Assembly: GCA_017554105.1 (NCBI GenBank)
Contig: JAFZIY010000027.1
Coordinates: 55,525-119,524 of the forward strand
DNA from: Prevotella sp.
GTDB lineage: Bacteria > Bacteroidota > Bacteroidia > Bacteroidales > Bacteroidaceae
Direction: 5' to 3'
DNA length: 64,000 bases
The notes below the pieces were generated by a model. That model made no database searches. It was not told where the DNA came from and worked only from the letters and a program-made list of their open reading frames with translations. Of the stretch, positions 38,684 through 46,654 are shown piece by piece. The stretch's first letter is position 1. Each line of letters opens with the position of its first letter. The position numbers and the translations under genes were made by a program.

Positions 38684-39970
38684 TCAGTTCTTTGCAAAAT
38701 TGCGTTCTTTCGTCTTGTCGCCCTCCTCCTTTATGGTGTATGAGCCATTGTCGTCTTTTTCGAGTACGATGTATGACTCATAGTCGGCCTGCTTGCCGTC
38801 GATGGTGGCGCGCTTTGTATAGTCGCACCTTATGGTCTTGTCGTCTATCTTCGTCACCTTCGGGAAAAGGCTCATCTGTTCGTAACTTCCAAACTTCTCT
38901 CTCTGGTCGCCGATAGTCTTCAGCACTTGGTCCTTGCTCATCAGTGAACCGAACATATTTACTTGGTCGCTGTAGAATATGTCAAGATGGTCGGCATCAT
39001 ACTTGTTGATATGGTTGTCCCTCTCGCTCAGGAAATCCTGCATCTTGCCTGTAACGACGCCGTTCATTTTCCTTGCCTTTGGTTTGCCGCTCGCCAGTCC
39101 GAGGTATTGCTTTGCCTCGTCGGTGAGAAGATTCATCATGTCCTTGTATGCAATAGCACAGTAGGGATAGAAGCCGAGAGCCTCGAACACGTGCGGCTCA
39201 ACGATGGAATAGTCGCCATAGTCGAAGCGGACACTGTCTTTCATGAACAGAGGAGCCTTCGGCATCGGTATCCCATTGCCGTACAGGTCGGCTTCCTCGT
39301 GTCCATACTTCTCTATAAGCGCCTTGTCTATGAGTTCCTTCACGGCATTCTTCGACGTGAACATCTCCCAACCAAGGGCGCCACCGTCAATCTTACTGAA
39401 TGTACAGTCTTTGATAGTAGCGTTGGAGGTGGCGTTCCCGACATGGAAACCCGACCACTGATAGGTATAGGATACGAAGTACTTGCTGTCATACTCCTTT
39501 ACAATCTTTATCTGGTCGAACCAATCAAACTCATTCTTTTCGCTGGGAGCATTGTTCAAAGCATTCATCTCCACGGTGAATTTCCTTATCTCCTCGTCAG
39601 AGTTCCCTTTCCTGAACTCCTCTAAATACTGCTCAAACAGTGCATTGCCGTCACTTAGGTCGCCGGCATAGGAACTGCCTACGGAATATCCGGCAATCCA
39701 TTGCTCCACTGCCTTGGCCACGACACTGTTGCCAACGGGATAGTCGGCGTCAATCATTATGCCAGACTTGTATCCCTTGACATCACCACATTTCTTTACA
39801 AAGGATAGTTTTTTCGTCTCGAATGCCTTGTCCGACTCATCGACGGAAGCCTCAGTCTCTGAGGTATCCGAACCGAAAAGTCCAGCCACCTTGTTCTTCA
39901 AGTCTGTGCAACTAGTGCAAGAGCATCCAAGAACAACCATCAAAGCATATATAAACAGATTCCTTTTCAT
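38684..39970 (-). CDS. RsiV/DUF3298-like lipoprotein, first gene of O-acetylation operon
   Basis: This 428-residue protein starts with a lipoprotein signal (MKRNLFIYALMVVLGCSC). The segment at about residues 60-290 resembles the extracytoplasmic DUF4163/DUF3298 region (YPVGNSVVAKAVEQWIAG, SYTYQWSGFHVGNA, LTDEAKQYLGL). The C-terminal 110 residues (about 315-425) look like a separate NTF2- or snoaL-like domain. In other bacteria such domains occur in RsiV and in peptidoglycan deacetylases. I choose 39970 over 39997 because the promoter at 40002-40032 would place transcription start near 39995. It is 2 bp from the SGNH gene. Confidence 0.78.
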   Translation of the reverse strand: MKRNLFIYALMVVLGCSCTSCTDLKNKVAGLFGSDTSETEASVDESDKAFETKKLSFVKKCGDVKGYKSGIMIDADYPVGNSVVAKAVEQWIAGYSVGSSYAGDLSDGNALFEQYLEEFRKGNSDEEIRKFTVEMNALNNAPSEKNEFDWFDQIKIVKEYDSKYFVSYTYQWSGFHVGNATSNATIKDCTFSKIDGGALGWEMFTSKNAVKELIDKALIEKYGHEEADLYGNGIPMPKAPLFMKDSVRFDYGDYSIVEPHVFEALGFYPYCAIAYKDMMNLLTDEAKQYLGLASGKPKARKMNGVVTGKMQDFLSERDNHINKYDADHLDIFYSDQVNMFGSLMSKDQVLKTIGDQREKFGSYEQMSLFPKVTKIDDKTIRCDYTKRATIDGKQADYESYIVLEKDDNGSYTIKEEGDKTKERNFAKN

Positions 39971-40001
39971 AAACCAAAAACATTTAGGTTTTTTCAACGT
40001 G

Positions 40002-40032
40002 CAAAGTTACTCATTCTTTCTGACACCACAAA
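40002..40032 (-). promoter_or_regulatory. Promoter of the O-acetylation operon
   Basis: TTTG (40029-40032) and TAACTTTG (40002-40009) on the minus strand are 19 nt apart. The position rules out the longer reading of the first gene. Confidence 0.8.
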
Positions 40033-40280
40033 ACATACACTACACTTTAACCTTTTGTAGCAAAAAGGACACTGTTTTTTTTCCCACTAACAGGTTTCCG
40101 CGTCGGTAAGAACAATGCTTCCGAAAAGTCGAAAAATTGTGTCAGAAGATAAAGATGTATGTTCGTATAATTATTCCTTAATCACTGTTTTTATTGGTGT
40201 TTTTGTTGAAAAAAAACACAAAAGCACCCACGGAAACACAAAAAATAATAAAAAATGTTCTTTATTCAAAATATTAGTAT

Positions 40281-40288
40281 TACATTTG
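40281..40288 (+). promoter_or_regulatory. Promoter -7 element of second surface-protein gene
   Basis: TACATTTG followed by CA, 78 bp before the chosen ATG at 40367. No clear -33 element. The 40033-40280 stretch shows no gene. Confidence 0.5.
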
Positions 40289-40366
40289 CAACGGAAAATG
40301 AGAATAGTATCTGGCGGTTTTTGCACAAAACTACTAAGAAATAGGCAATTAATATCCTTTATTATT

Positions 40367-42832
40367 ATGACGAGAGCATTGTTTTTATCTTATAAATCAG
40401 GTAAGGTTGTAAGTAGGATTGTTTTAATGCTACTTGCTTTTCTTGTAGTTGGCAGCATCCCTGCTATTGCACAAGAACAGCAAACGGAGGAGACACATGC
40501 CCATTCGGCAAGTAAGAAGTGGAAAGGTATAGATGTATCCACAGTCATTGGTCACAGCGAGTATGGTTATGCGGAGGATAATGATTTTGCATCCAAGGCA
40601 AAGATCATCTTCCTGTATAACGTTGGAACAGGTCGCTTCATTATCGAGGGTGGAAACTTTGGTATGGAAGGCCGACTTTTCCACGAGGATTTCGGGCGTC
40701 CTTTGTATTTAACTTCTGACGGATATATTAGGAGTGGCATCACTGAGAAATCAACTAAAAAGTATTTGTTCGGATGTAATGTTCCTGCAGTGTTCCATAC
40801 TCAGCAAAACTGGAACAACTGGAACCAATACAGTTTCACTGTGATGATGGATGCCGACAAATCCAAACACACAAAAGGATGGCAGTTCGAACGAGTGCCG
40901 GGTGAGACCGGTGACACCTACACTTACTACATGTATGAAGAGAAAAGCAACAAAAAGTATTTTCTCGGTGCCGCATGGGGGGAATGTCATGCTGCTGCTT
41001 GGAAAGGAGACGACGTGCTTGTCTTAATGGATGATGACCGTGCCGCATGGACAACCTATGACCCGCGTGGCGAAGATGATAAGTATGAGGTAGACGGTGA
41101 CTCGATTACCTTGGATGAACTATACCAGTGGCGTGTTGTATCGGAAGAGCAATTCATCGAAGCATTATATGATGAGGAGGTCGGTTTGAACCCAAGTATT
41201 TCTATATTTGTGCCCGATCGTGACTTCACACGTAATGCAGAAAACTTTGACACCAACTGGGTGATGGAGAATAAGGAAGGAGTAGATTATACGGATAGAC
41301 GTTATGGATATACTTATGGTGTATACAAGGATAAGAGTACCTATAATAGCGGTTATTATGATAATGAGAAATGGAACAAACCTGTCAGGTTGAAGAATGT
41401 GTTTGATGGTGACCTGGCTTATGGTTGGGAAAACGCTAAAAACGGTTTTCTTTCCTTTGAGGGCATCGGAAGGACCTACGCTTCGTTCAAAGTACCGAAG
41501 GCAGGATGGTATCAGGTGCAGTGTTATGGTTTTGTACAGAGTGACAATGGGCACGATGCTTATCTGTTTGCGAAAGTTGAAGGCGGTGCCGAGGAAACGA
41601 ACAATCTCGTTACCGTTGCTGCAGGAACATACGGGCCTAAGAACGATAAGGCTAAATGCCTTGAAGTGGGTAATTTGCTAAGAAAACCTGCCACAAAGGA
41701 AGCCTTCAAGAACACGGTGTGGATTTGTGTCACCGAAGATGAATTCGAAGGTGGACTAGAACCACGGATGATGGTCGGTGTAGGCAAGGACGAGGCTACA
41801 CAGAGTGCCCCTGTGAGAAATAACAACAAGACCTATTACTATGACACCGACTGGGTTTGTATTGACGATATCCGCGTGACATATTTGGGAACAAGTCCGG
41901 CTTTCTTCTATGAAGAAGAGGAAGACCTCGATTACCTGATTCCTAGTTCGGAAAACACCAAGCAATATGAGACTTCCTCGCCATCGAACTATGGTGCTTC
42001 TGAAGGAAAATATGGTGGAGCAGTTTGCATTGAACGTTCTTTGAAGACGAATCAGTGGAACTCTTTCTCATTCCCGATGCCTCTGACAGGAGAGCAGATG
42101 AGGCATGCATTTGGTGAGGATGCACAGTTGGCGCTCATAGATGGTATCGGCACGATGTCGGGCAATCCTAATGTAATCGACTTCAAGAAGGTGTCTTTAC
42201 GTACCACTGATGCAGTTGTTGAACCAGGACATTTCTATATGCTGAAGCCCACTCAGGCACCAACGACAGGCATCGACCCACAGGGGAATAATACCACTTT
42301 CTATGAACTAGGACGCTTCTTCTTCACGGTGAATGAGAATGAGCCTGCCACCTATACACCTGGCCGTATGAATCTTTCCAAGAAGATGGATAACGAAACT
42401 CAAAAAATAAAGTTACTTGATCCAATCAATGGAGAAATTGTCGGCAAGGCGGGAGTTAACTATGTAAAAACTCCTGGATTTGAAAGTTACCATGCAGGAG
42501 ATGAAGCTGAAGGCATCTATGCTCCTAAGGGTTCTTACGTTGTCAGCGACAACAACATAGTACATCTTAACAAGGATACTAGGATTAAGGGATTCCGTGG
42601 ATGGATAGACCTCTCAGAAGGGGAAGGTGGTAGTTCAAAGGAATACTCTATGGATGTGTTCGGAATGTTCGAAGAGCCTGTGGGTGGTGGCTCTACAGGT
42701 CTTCCACGCATACAACTTTTCAGTGCTGACGAATCTGTATATGATTTGTTTGGACGTAAGGTGGGCACGCTGGGCACAAAACTCCCCAAGGGTATCTACA
42801 TCGTTAAGGGTAAGAAATTTTTGGTAAAGTAG
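40367..42832 (+). CDS. Large secreted protein with T9SS-like C-terminus
   Basis: This 821-residue protein starts with a signal peptide (VVSRIVLMLLAFLVVGSIPAIAQ). The N-terminal half has tryptophan-rich repeats about bound ligand or structure (KYLFGCNVPAVF, KKYFLGAAWGECHAAAWKGDD) and a middle part like a carbohydrate-binding module (GFLSFEGIGRTYASFKVPKAGWYQVQCYGF). The C-terminal 30 residues (YDLFGRKV, LPKGIYIVKGKKFLVK) resemble a T9SS sorting domain. An ATG at 40298 in the same frame is possible, but 40367 leaves a better signal peptide. The MKKEYIxP small gene follows after 10 bp. Function unknown. Confidence 0.83.
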   Translation: MTRALFLSYKSGKVVSRIVLMLLAFLVVGSIPAIAQEQQTEETHAHSASKKWKGIDVSTVIGHSEYGYAEDNDFASKAKIIFLYNVGTGRFIIEGGNFGMEGRLFHEDFGRPLYLTSDGYIRSGITEKSTKKYLFGCNVPAVFHTQQNWNNWNQYSFTVMMDADKSKHTKGWQFERVPGETGDTYTYYMYEEKSNKKYFLGAAWGECHAAAWKGDDVLVLMDDDRAAWTTYDPRGEDDKYEVDGDSITLDELYQWRVVSEEQFIEALYDEEVGLNPSISIFVPDRDFTRNAENFDTNWVMENKEGVDYTDRRYGYTYGVYKDKSTYNSGYYDNEKWNKPVRLKNVFDGDLAYGWENAKNGFLSFEGIGRTYASFKVPKAGWYQVQCYGFVQSDNGHDAYLFAKVEGGAEETNNLVTVAAGTYGPKNDKAKCLEVGNLLRKPATKEAFKNTVWICVTEDEFEGGLEPRMMVGVGKDEATQSAPVRNNNKTYYYDTDWVCIDDIRVTYLGTSPAFFYEEEEDLDYLIPSSENTKQYETSSPSNYGASEGKYGGAVCIERSLKTNQWNSFSFPMPLTGEQMRHAFGEDAQLALIDGIGTMSGNPNVIDFKKVSLRTTDAVVEPGHFYMLKPTQAPTTGIDPQGNNTTFYELGRFFFTVNENEPATYTPGRMNLSKKMDNETQKIKLLDPINGEIVGKAGVNYVKTPGFESYHAGDEAEGIYAPKGSYVVSDNNIVHLNKDTRIKGFRGWIDLSEGEGGSSKEYSMDVFGMFEEPVGGGSTGLPRIQLFSADESVYDLFGRKVGTLGTKLPKGIYIVKGKKFLVK

Positions 42833-42842
42833 CATCTGAATC

Positions 42843-43019
42843 ATGAAAAAAGAATATATACAACCGCTTGCAAGCATTGTTAGAATAGAGTCGTTCGCCA
42901 TCCTCAAATTAAGTGGATATACTATCACCGAAGAGGGAGAACGCCCTGGTGAAATCATTGAAATCGTGGAAGATCCAACCGATCCAGATAAAGACGACGA
43001 TTTCATCGATATCGACTAA
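42843..43019 (+). CDS. Small acidic MKKEYIxP protein, partner of upstream surface protein
   Basis: This 58-residue protein starts MKKEYIQPLASIVRIESFAI, continues LKLSGYTIT and ends with an acidic tail (EDPTDPDKDDDFIDID). It is too short for routine gene calling and begins 10 bp after the stop of the large protein. The start, the hydrophobic stretch and the acidic end match the small proteins at 3696 and 63885. No signal peptide or known domain is visible. The terminator at 43049 follows, so both genes probably share one transcript. Confidence 0.8.
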   Translation: MKKEYIQPLASIVRIESFAILKLSGYTITEEGERPGEIIEIVEDPTDPDKDDDFIDID

Positions 43020-43048
43020 GCGAGTTGTCACTTATCATACAAGAATAA

Positions 43049-43078
43049 GGCACCCAAAGTCCGTTGACTTTGGGTGCC
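43049..43078. terminator. Terminator after second small gene
   Basis: A perfect 12-bp GC-rich stem (43049-43060 with 43067-43078) with loop CCGTTG lies between convergent genes. Confidence 0.82.
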
Positions 43079-43106
43079 TCATCGTTTATATATAACTTAA
43101 TATTTC

Positions 43107-44453
43107 TTAGAACTTATAGTCGAAGCCGATGCCAAGCACACCATTGGTGCGCGAGAAAACATCAGTACCCGGCAGGGTAGTGTTGCAATAGCCTGGATTG
43201 CCAGCAGGAACTTCTTTCTTGTAGTCGCTGTACATAGTCCAGAAATAACCGAGGTTGAGGCGCAGATGTTCATTGATGTTGGCTGCACCACCCAGTCCAA
43301 CGGAGTAACTGTCGCATGCAAACGACGTGTGTGCTTGGTAGTCGTCGCTCAGTCCGTAGTCGGTGCGCTGTGCTCCAGCACTTACGGTAAATGTCCTGTT
43401 GATGTCATATTCAGCACCGATGAGAATCTCATGGGTGCCACGCTTCAATGTCTTCTGACGGTCGTTTGCCATCTTTGCACTCTTGTCGTCAAAGAAATGA
43501 TACTCTGCGGTGGCGCGGAACTTGTCGGTGAAATCGTAACCCACGGCAACCATAAGCATCGCTGGCATATCGTAGCGGGTGCGTGCACCGTCCTGATAGG
43601 CACCGAGCAGCGGTTGCACTTTACTCATGTCGAAACCTGGCACCGCCACATTCGCACTCAGTTCGTTGGTCTTGTTCTTTGTGTTTATCTTCGTTCGGAA
43701 CTCATACTTGGCCGCAACAGTCAGACGGTCCATGTGGAAGTCGAGGCCGATTATCGGACTGAATCCCCATGCAGTCTGGTCACAGTCGAGTTGTACGTTG
43801 AGCAGTTCCATGCCAGTTTGGTTCATGTTGGTAATGATGTGTCCGCGATAATAACCGTCATAGTACGTTGCACGCAGTCCCACAGATGCTGCGAGATAAT
43901 CGGTAATCTTGCGTGTTACGCTCACCTGTGCACCATATATATACTGCTTGCCTTTCATCTTGGAGTCTATGGTATATTGATCGGGTGTCATAGTGCCGCT
44001 CGAGTAGCTGTATAGAAGAGCCATGAGAGGTGCTGAGAACATCGGAACTCCCTCGTCGTACTTCACATATCCGCCACTGCCCACAATGCCAGCCATTGCA
44101 GACACTGCCCAGTCGCCATTCTTATAAACGGCGAAAAGACCTGGCACGAATGGCGCTGAAGCCTTGCCGTGATACTTATGTGTGTTGTTCTCATCAATGA
44201 ACAATGGGAAGGTCGTTGTGATGTCACGGTTCTGGTGAGGCATCTGCCAGTTGAAAGAGAACTGCCATCCCTCGTGTGTCCATACCATTCCGGCAGGGTT
44301 GCTATAGGCTCCGTCAATCTCGAAAGTTGCTCCACGTGCCATCATACGGTCGAAAGCAATGTGATAATTAGTGTTGGTCATCAGTCCGCCAGCCATTGCA
44401 GGCGCAGCCATTGTCGCGATAACGACAAGGATAATAATCAGTTTACGTTTCAT
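43107..44453 (-). CDS. FadL/TodX-type outer-membrane transport protein
   Basis: This 448-residue protein belongs to the OMPP1/FadL/TodX family, porins that take up long-chain fatty acids or other hydrophobic molecules. It has a signal peptide (KLIIILVVIATMAAPAMAGG) and the family N-terminus with NPAGMVW. Alternating strands fill the rest, ending in GIGFDYKF with the terminal Phe needed for BAM-dependent assembly. ATG 44453 is chosen because an upstream in-frame ATG at 44513 lies before the TATTTTTG promoter (44483-44490). It is monocistronic. Confidence 0.9.
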   Translation of the reverse strand: MKRKLIIILVVIATMAAPAMAGGLMTNTNYHIAFDRMMARGATFEIDGAYSNPAGMVWTHEGWQFSFNWQMPHQNRDITTTFPLFIDENNTHKYHGKASAPFVPGLFAVYKNGDWAVSAMAGIVGSGGYVKYDEGVPMFSAPLMALLYSYSSGTMTPDQYTIDSKMKGKQYIYGAQVSVTRKITDYLAASVGLRATYYDGYYRGHIITNMNQTGMELLNVQLDCDQTAWGFSPIIGLDFHMDRLTVAAKYEFRTKINTKNKTNELSANVAVPGFDMSKVQPLLGAYQDGARTRYDMPAMLMVAVGYDFTDKFRATAEYHFFDDKSAKMANDRQKTLKRGTHEILIGAEYDINRTFTVSAGAQRTDYGLSDDYQAHTSFACDSYSVGLGGAANINEHLRLNLGYFWTMYSDYKKEVPAGNPGYCNTTLPGTDVFSRTNGVLGIGFDYKF

Positions 44454-44482
44454 GTTAAGTGCTTTTAGTTCGTAAAGTGATG

Positions 44483-44490
44483 CAAAAATA
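44483..44490 (-). promoter_or_regulatory. Promoter -7 element of FadL-type gene
   Basis: TATTTTTG on the minus strand, 30 bp before the start. A weak -33 (TTG) lies near 44503. Confidence 0.55.
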
Positions 44491-44562
44491 CGATATTTTG
44501 AACAACTACACAAGTGTTATATGATTTATTTGCATGTCATGCGTGAAAATAATATCTTCCTG

Positions 44563-44597
44563 TTTGTTATCGATTCTGTTTTTTATTCTTATCTTTG
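44563..44597 (+). promoter_or_regulatory. Promoter of WbuC-like gene
   Basis: TTTG (44563-44566) and TATCTTTG (44590-44597) are 23 nt apart, at the long end of the range. The leader would be about 93 nt. Confidence 0.6.
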
Positions 44598-44696
44598 CAT
44601 CGGAGATAATAATAGGTTATTACATCTGACAAAGTGCTATACTCGTGGAGTTTACCTCATTTCTGACAAGCTAAATACTTAAAACATTATATAAGA

Positions 44697-45095
44697 ATGA
44701 AGATAATTGATGACAGTTTGCTGAAAGATTTGGCAGAGCAGGCGCAGAAGTCGCCACGACTCCGTATGAACTACAACTTCCATCAGAGTCTTGATGACAA
44801 GTGCCACCGCTTCCTGAATGCGTTGGAAATTGGAACAGAGATACCAATCCACCGCCATCCCACTAAGGATGAGACCTTTTTAATAATACGAGGTAAGGTT
44901 CGTGTGAATATCTATGACGACAAAGGGAATGTCGTGGAGACTGTAATCCTCAGTCAATCGGAAGGAAACTATGGTGCGGACATACCCAAGAACACATGGC
45001 ACACCGTGGAATGTCTTGAGCCAGACAGCATCCTATTCGAAGCAAAAGAAGGTCCATACATCTCCCACGAACAGGATGGTATCTTGGAATTATAG
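44697..45095 (+). CDS. WbuC family cupin protein
   Basis: This 132-residue cupin has IPIHRHPTKDETFLIIRGKV, the metal-binding HxH..E motif, and the second-strand histidine in PKNTWHTVEC. It matches the WbuC family, named after an O-antigen gene cluster member of unknown activity. It is a stand-alone gene with its own promoter and terminator. The substrate is unknown. Nothing nearby suggests an O-antigen cluster. Confidence 0.85.
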   Translation: MKIIDDSLLKDLAEQAQKSPRLRMNYNFHQSLDDKCHRFLNALEIGTEIPIHRHPTKDETFLIIRGKVRVNIYDDKGNVVETVILSQSEGNYGADIPKNTWHTVECLEPDSILFEAKEGPYISHEQDGILEL

Positions 45096-45110
45096 TGATT
45101 AATGGTACAT

Positions 45111-45150
45111 AAAAAGCAGGGATGCAATAATACAGCACCCCTGCTTTTTT
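45111..45150. terminator. Terminator between wbuC-like gene and susD
   Basis: AAAAAGCAGGG pairs with CCCTGCTTTTTT across an imperfect loop. T-tracts on both sides allow bidirectional action for the convergent genes. Confidence 0.82.
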
Positions 45151-45162
45151 ATCTTAAATCAT

Positions 45163-45179
45163 TATTTTACTTCACCTCC
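45163..45179. repeat. 17-bp repeat shared with dnaK 3' end
   Basis: TATTTTACTTCACCTCC lies 7 bp beyond the susD stop. The identical 17-mer occurs at 50074-50090 and at the dnaK stop (52738-52754), each time directly before a terminator on the minus strand. Confidence 0.7.
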
Positions 45180-45186
45180 AAATGCA

Positions 45187-46629
45187 TTATTTAGCAGAGA
45201 CAGGCAGGTTGTCTTCCCAGCCCGTGTTCTGTACTATACCGAAGCCTGCGTTGATTTCATCAGCAGGAATCGGGTACACGAACTTGGCAGCATCAAGAAT
45301 CTTTGAACCATTGTTCACGGCAATCGTCATACCCGTGCGACGGGCGTCAAACCAGCGGTGACCCTCAAGATAGAGTTCACGGGCACGCTCGTCAGCAATG
45401 AAGCTTAGCAGCTCGTCCTTTGAAGCGGGCAGACCCTCAACATCTGCAATATCGAGGTCACGCTTAGCGGTATAGAACAATGCGTCCTTAGCTTCATCGA
45501 GCATATCCAATTGAGCAGCACACTCTGCAATGATGAGATACATTTCTGACTTACGGAAGACGGGGATATTGCTCACAGCCTGAGCTGTCGAGGTTCCCTG
45601 ATACTTATAGGCATAAGCATCAAGTACTTTAGCACGGATGTCGTTCTCGCCGAACAAACTTACAAGATAATCGCTCAAATCAGCCTTGTAAGATCCATAG
45701 AGGGTGTTCAAAGCGTTTGCCGAAAGGTTGTCGTCGTCGGTCTTGCTGATTGAGAAGATGGTTTCATCGTTTACGGCGATTGACGACCACATGTTCACAT
45801 AAATATCATCAGAAGGCAGGTCGTAGTTATCGCCGTTCTTCATCATTGCAAGCGAATTCTCAGCAGCCTCCTTGGCCTTGTCGTAGTTACCCATATAGAG
45901 GTTTACACGAGCCTCGAGGGCGTAGATGGCAGAAGGGTTGAAGAAGAATGCTGGCTCACCGGGCAGGTAAGAGTCATCAACATAGAACTCCTTTGCCTTC
46001 TCAATGTCACTCAACACCAGAGCGTAGCACTCTTCAACACTCTTACGCTCCGTATTCACGAATGGCTGCAGGGGCTCGTCAACGAGAAGAGCCACGCCGA
46101 GCTGGCTGTTAGTCTTGCCTGCTTGATAAGGCAGACCAAAGATGTTGGTGAGCGTGAAGACTGTCAGGGCACGAAGGGCGTAGCACTGAGACATGGCATT
46201 CTTAACCTGCTCTATATCTTCCTCCGAGAGTTTCAATTCTTCGGATTTCTCGAGAACTTTCTTAGCGCCCTGTATGGTGCGAACGCATTTGTCCATGGTT
46301 TGGTAACCATAGTTCCAGATGTCATTCAAATCGCCATCAGTATCAGCAAAAGAGTACTGATAGATTGTCACGAAGTGACCTGATGAAGGACTAGCCGTCG
46401 CAAGGTCGCTGGCGATGTCACCTAACGCGATAACGTCACGTCCGTAGAATCTGTATGTGCCAAGTGAGTAGTAGGCACCAATCATACCGTTCTGCACGTC
46501 CTGTACATTGCTGTAAGCGTTTTCGGTCTCGATGTTCTGCTCCATATCGACGTCGAAGTATGAGTCGCCGCAGGAAACCAGACCGAGGCTCATAACAGCA
46601 CAGATTGCGAATATCTTATATTTTTTCAT
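45187..46629 (-). CDS. susD: SusD/RagB family outer-membrane lipoprotein
   Basis: This 480-residue lipoprotein (MKKYKIFAICAVMSLGLVSC, lipobox at Cys20) is the glycan- or peptide-binding lid of a SusCD transporter. Typical features are the TPR-like helical core with YALRALTVFTLTNIFGLPYQ, the EARVNLYMGNYDKAKEAAE helix pair, and the C-terminal region with ERARELYLEGHRWFDARR and VYPIPADEIN. It follows susC by 25 bp. No glycosidase, peptidase or regulator lies beside the pair, so the substrate cannot be inferred. Confidence 0.95.
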   Translation of the reverse strand: MKKYKIFAICAVMSLGLVSCGDSYFDVDMEQNIETENAYSNVQDVQNGMIGAYYSLGTYRFYGRDVIALGDIASDLATASPSSGHFVTIYQYSFADTDGDLNDIWNYGYQTMDKCVRTIQGAKKVLEKSEELKLSEEDIEQVKNAMSQCYALRALTVFTLTNIFGLPYQAGKTNSQLGVALLVDEPLQPFVNTERKSVEECYALVLSDIEKAKEFYVDDSYLPGEPAFFFNPSAIYALEARVNLYMGNYDKAKEAAENSLAMMKNGDNYDLPSDDIYVNMWSSIAVNDETIFSISKTDDDNLSANALNTLYGSYKADLSDYLVSLFGENDIRAKVLDAYAYKYQGTSTAQAVSNIPVFRKSEMYLIIAECAAQLDMLDEAKDALFYTAKRDLDIADVEGLPASKDELLSFIADERARELYLEGHRWFDARRTGMTIAVNNGSKILDAAKFVYPIPADEINAGFGIVQNTGWEDNLPVSAK

Positions 46630-46654
46630 TGTCTTTACTTTTTAATTGGTTCCA

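Noticed and set aside
40115-40366. Longer start for the second T9SS-type protein
   Set aside because: The first part lies upstream of the likely promoter, and only the later ATG gives a good signal peptide. The ATG at 40298 cannot be fully excluded.
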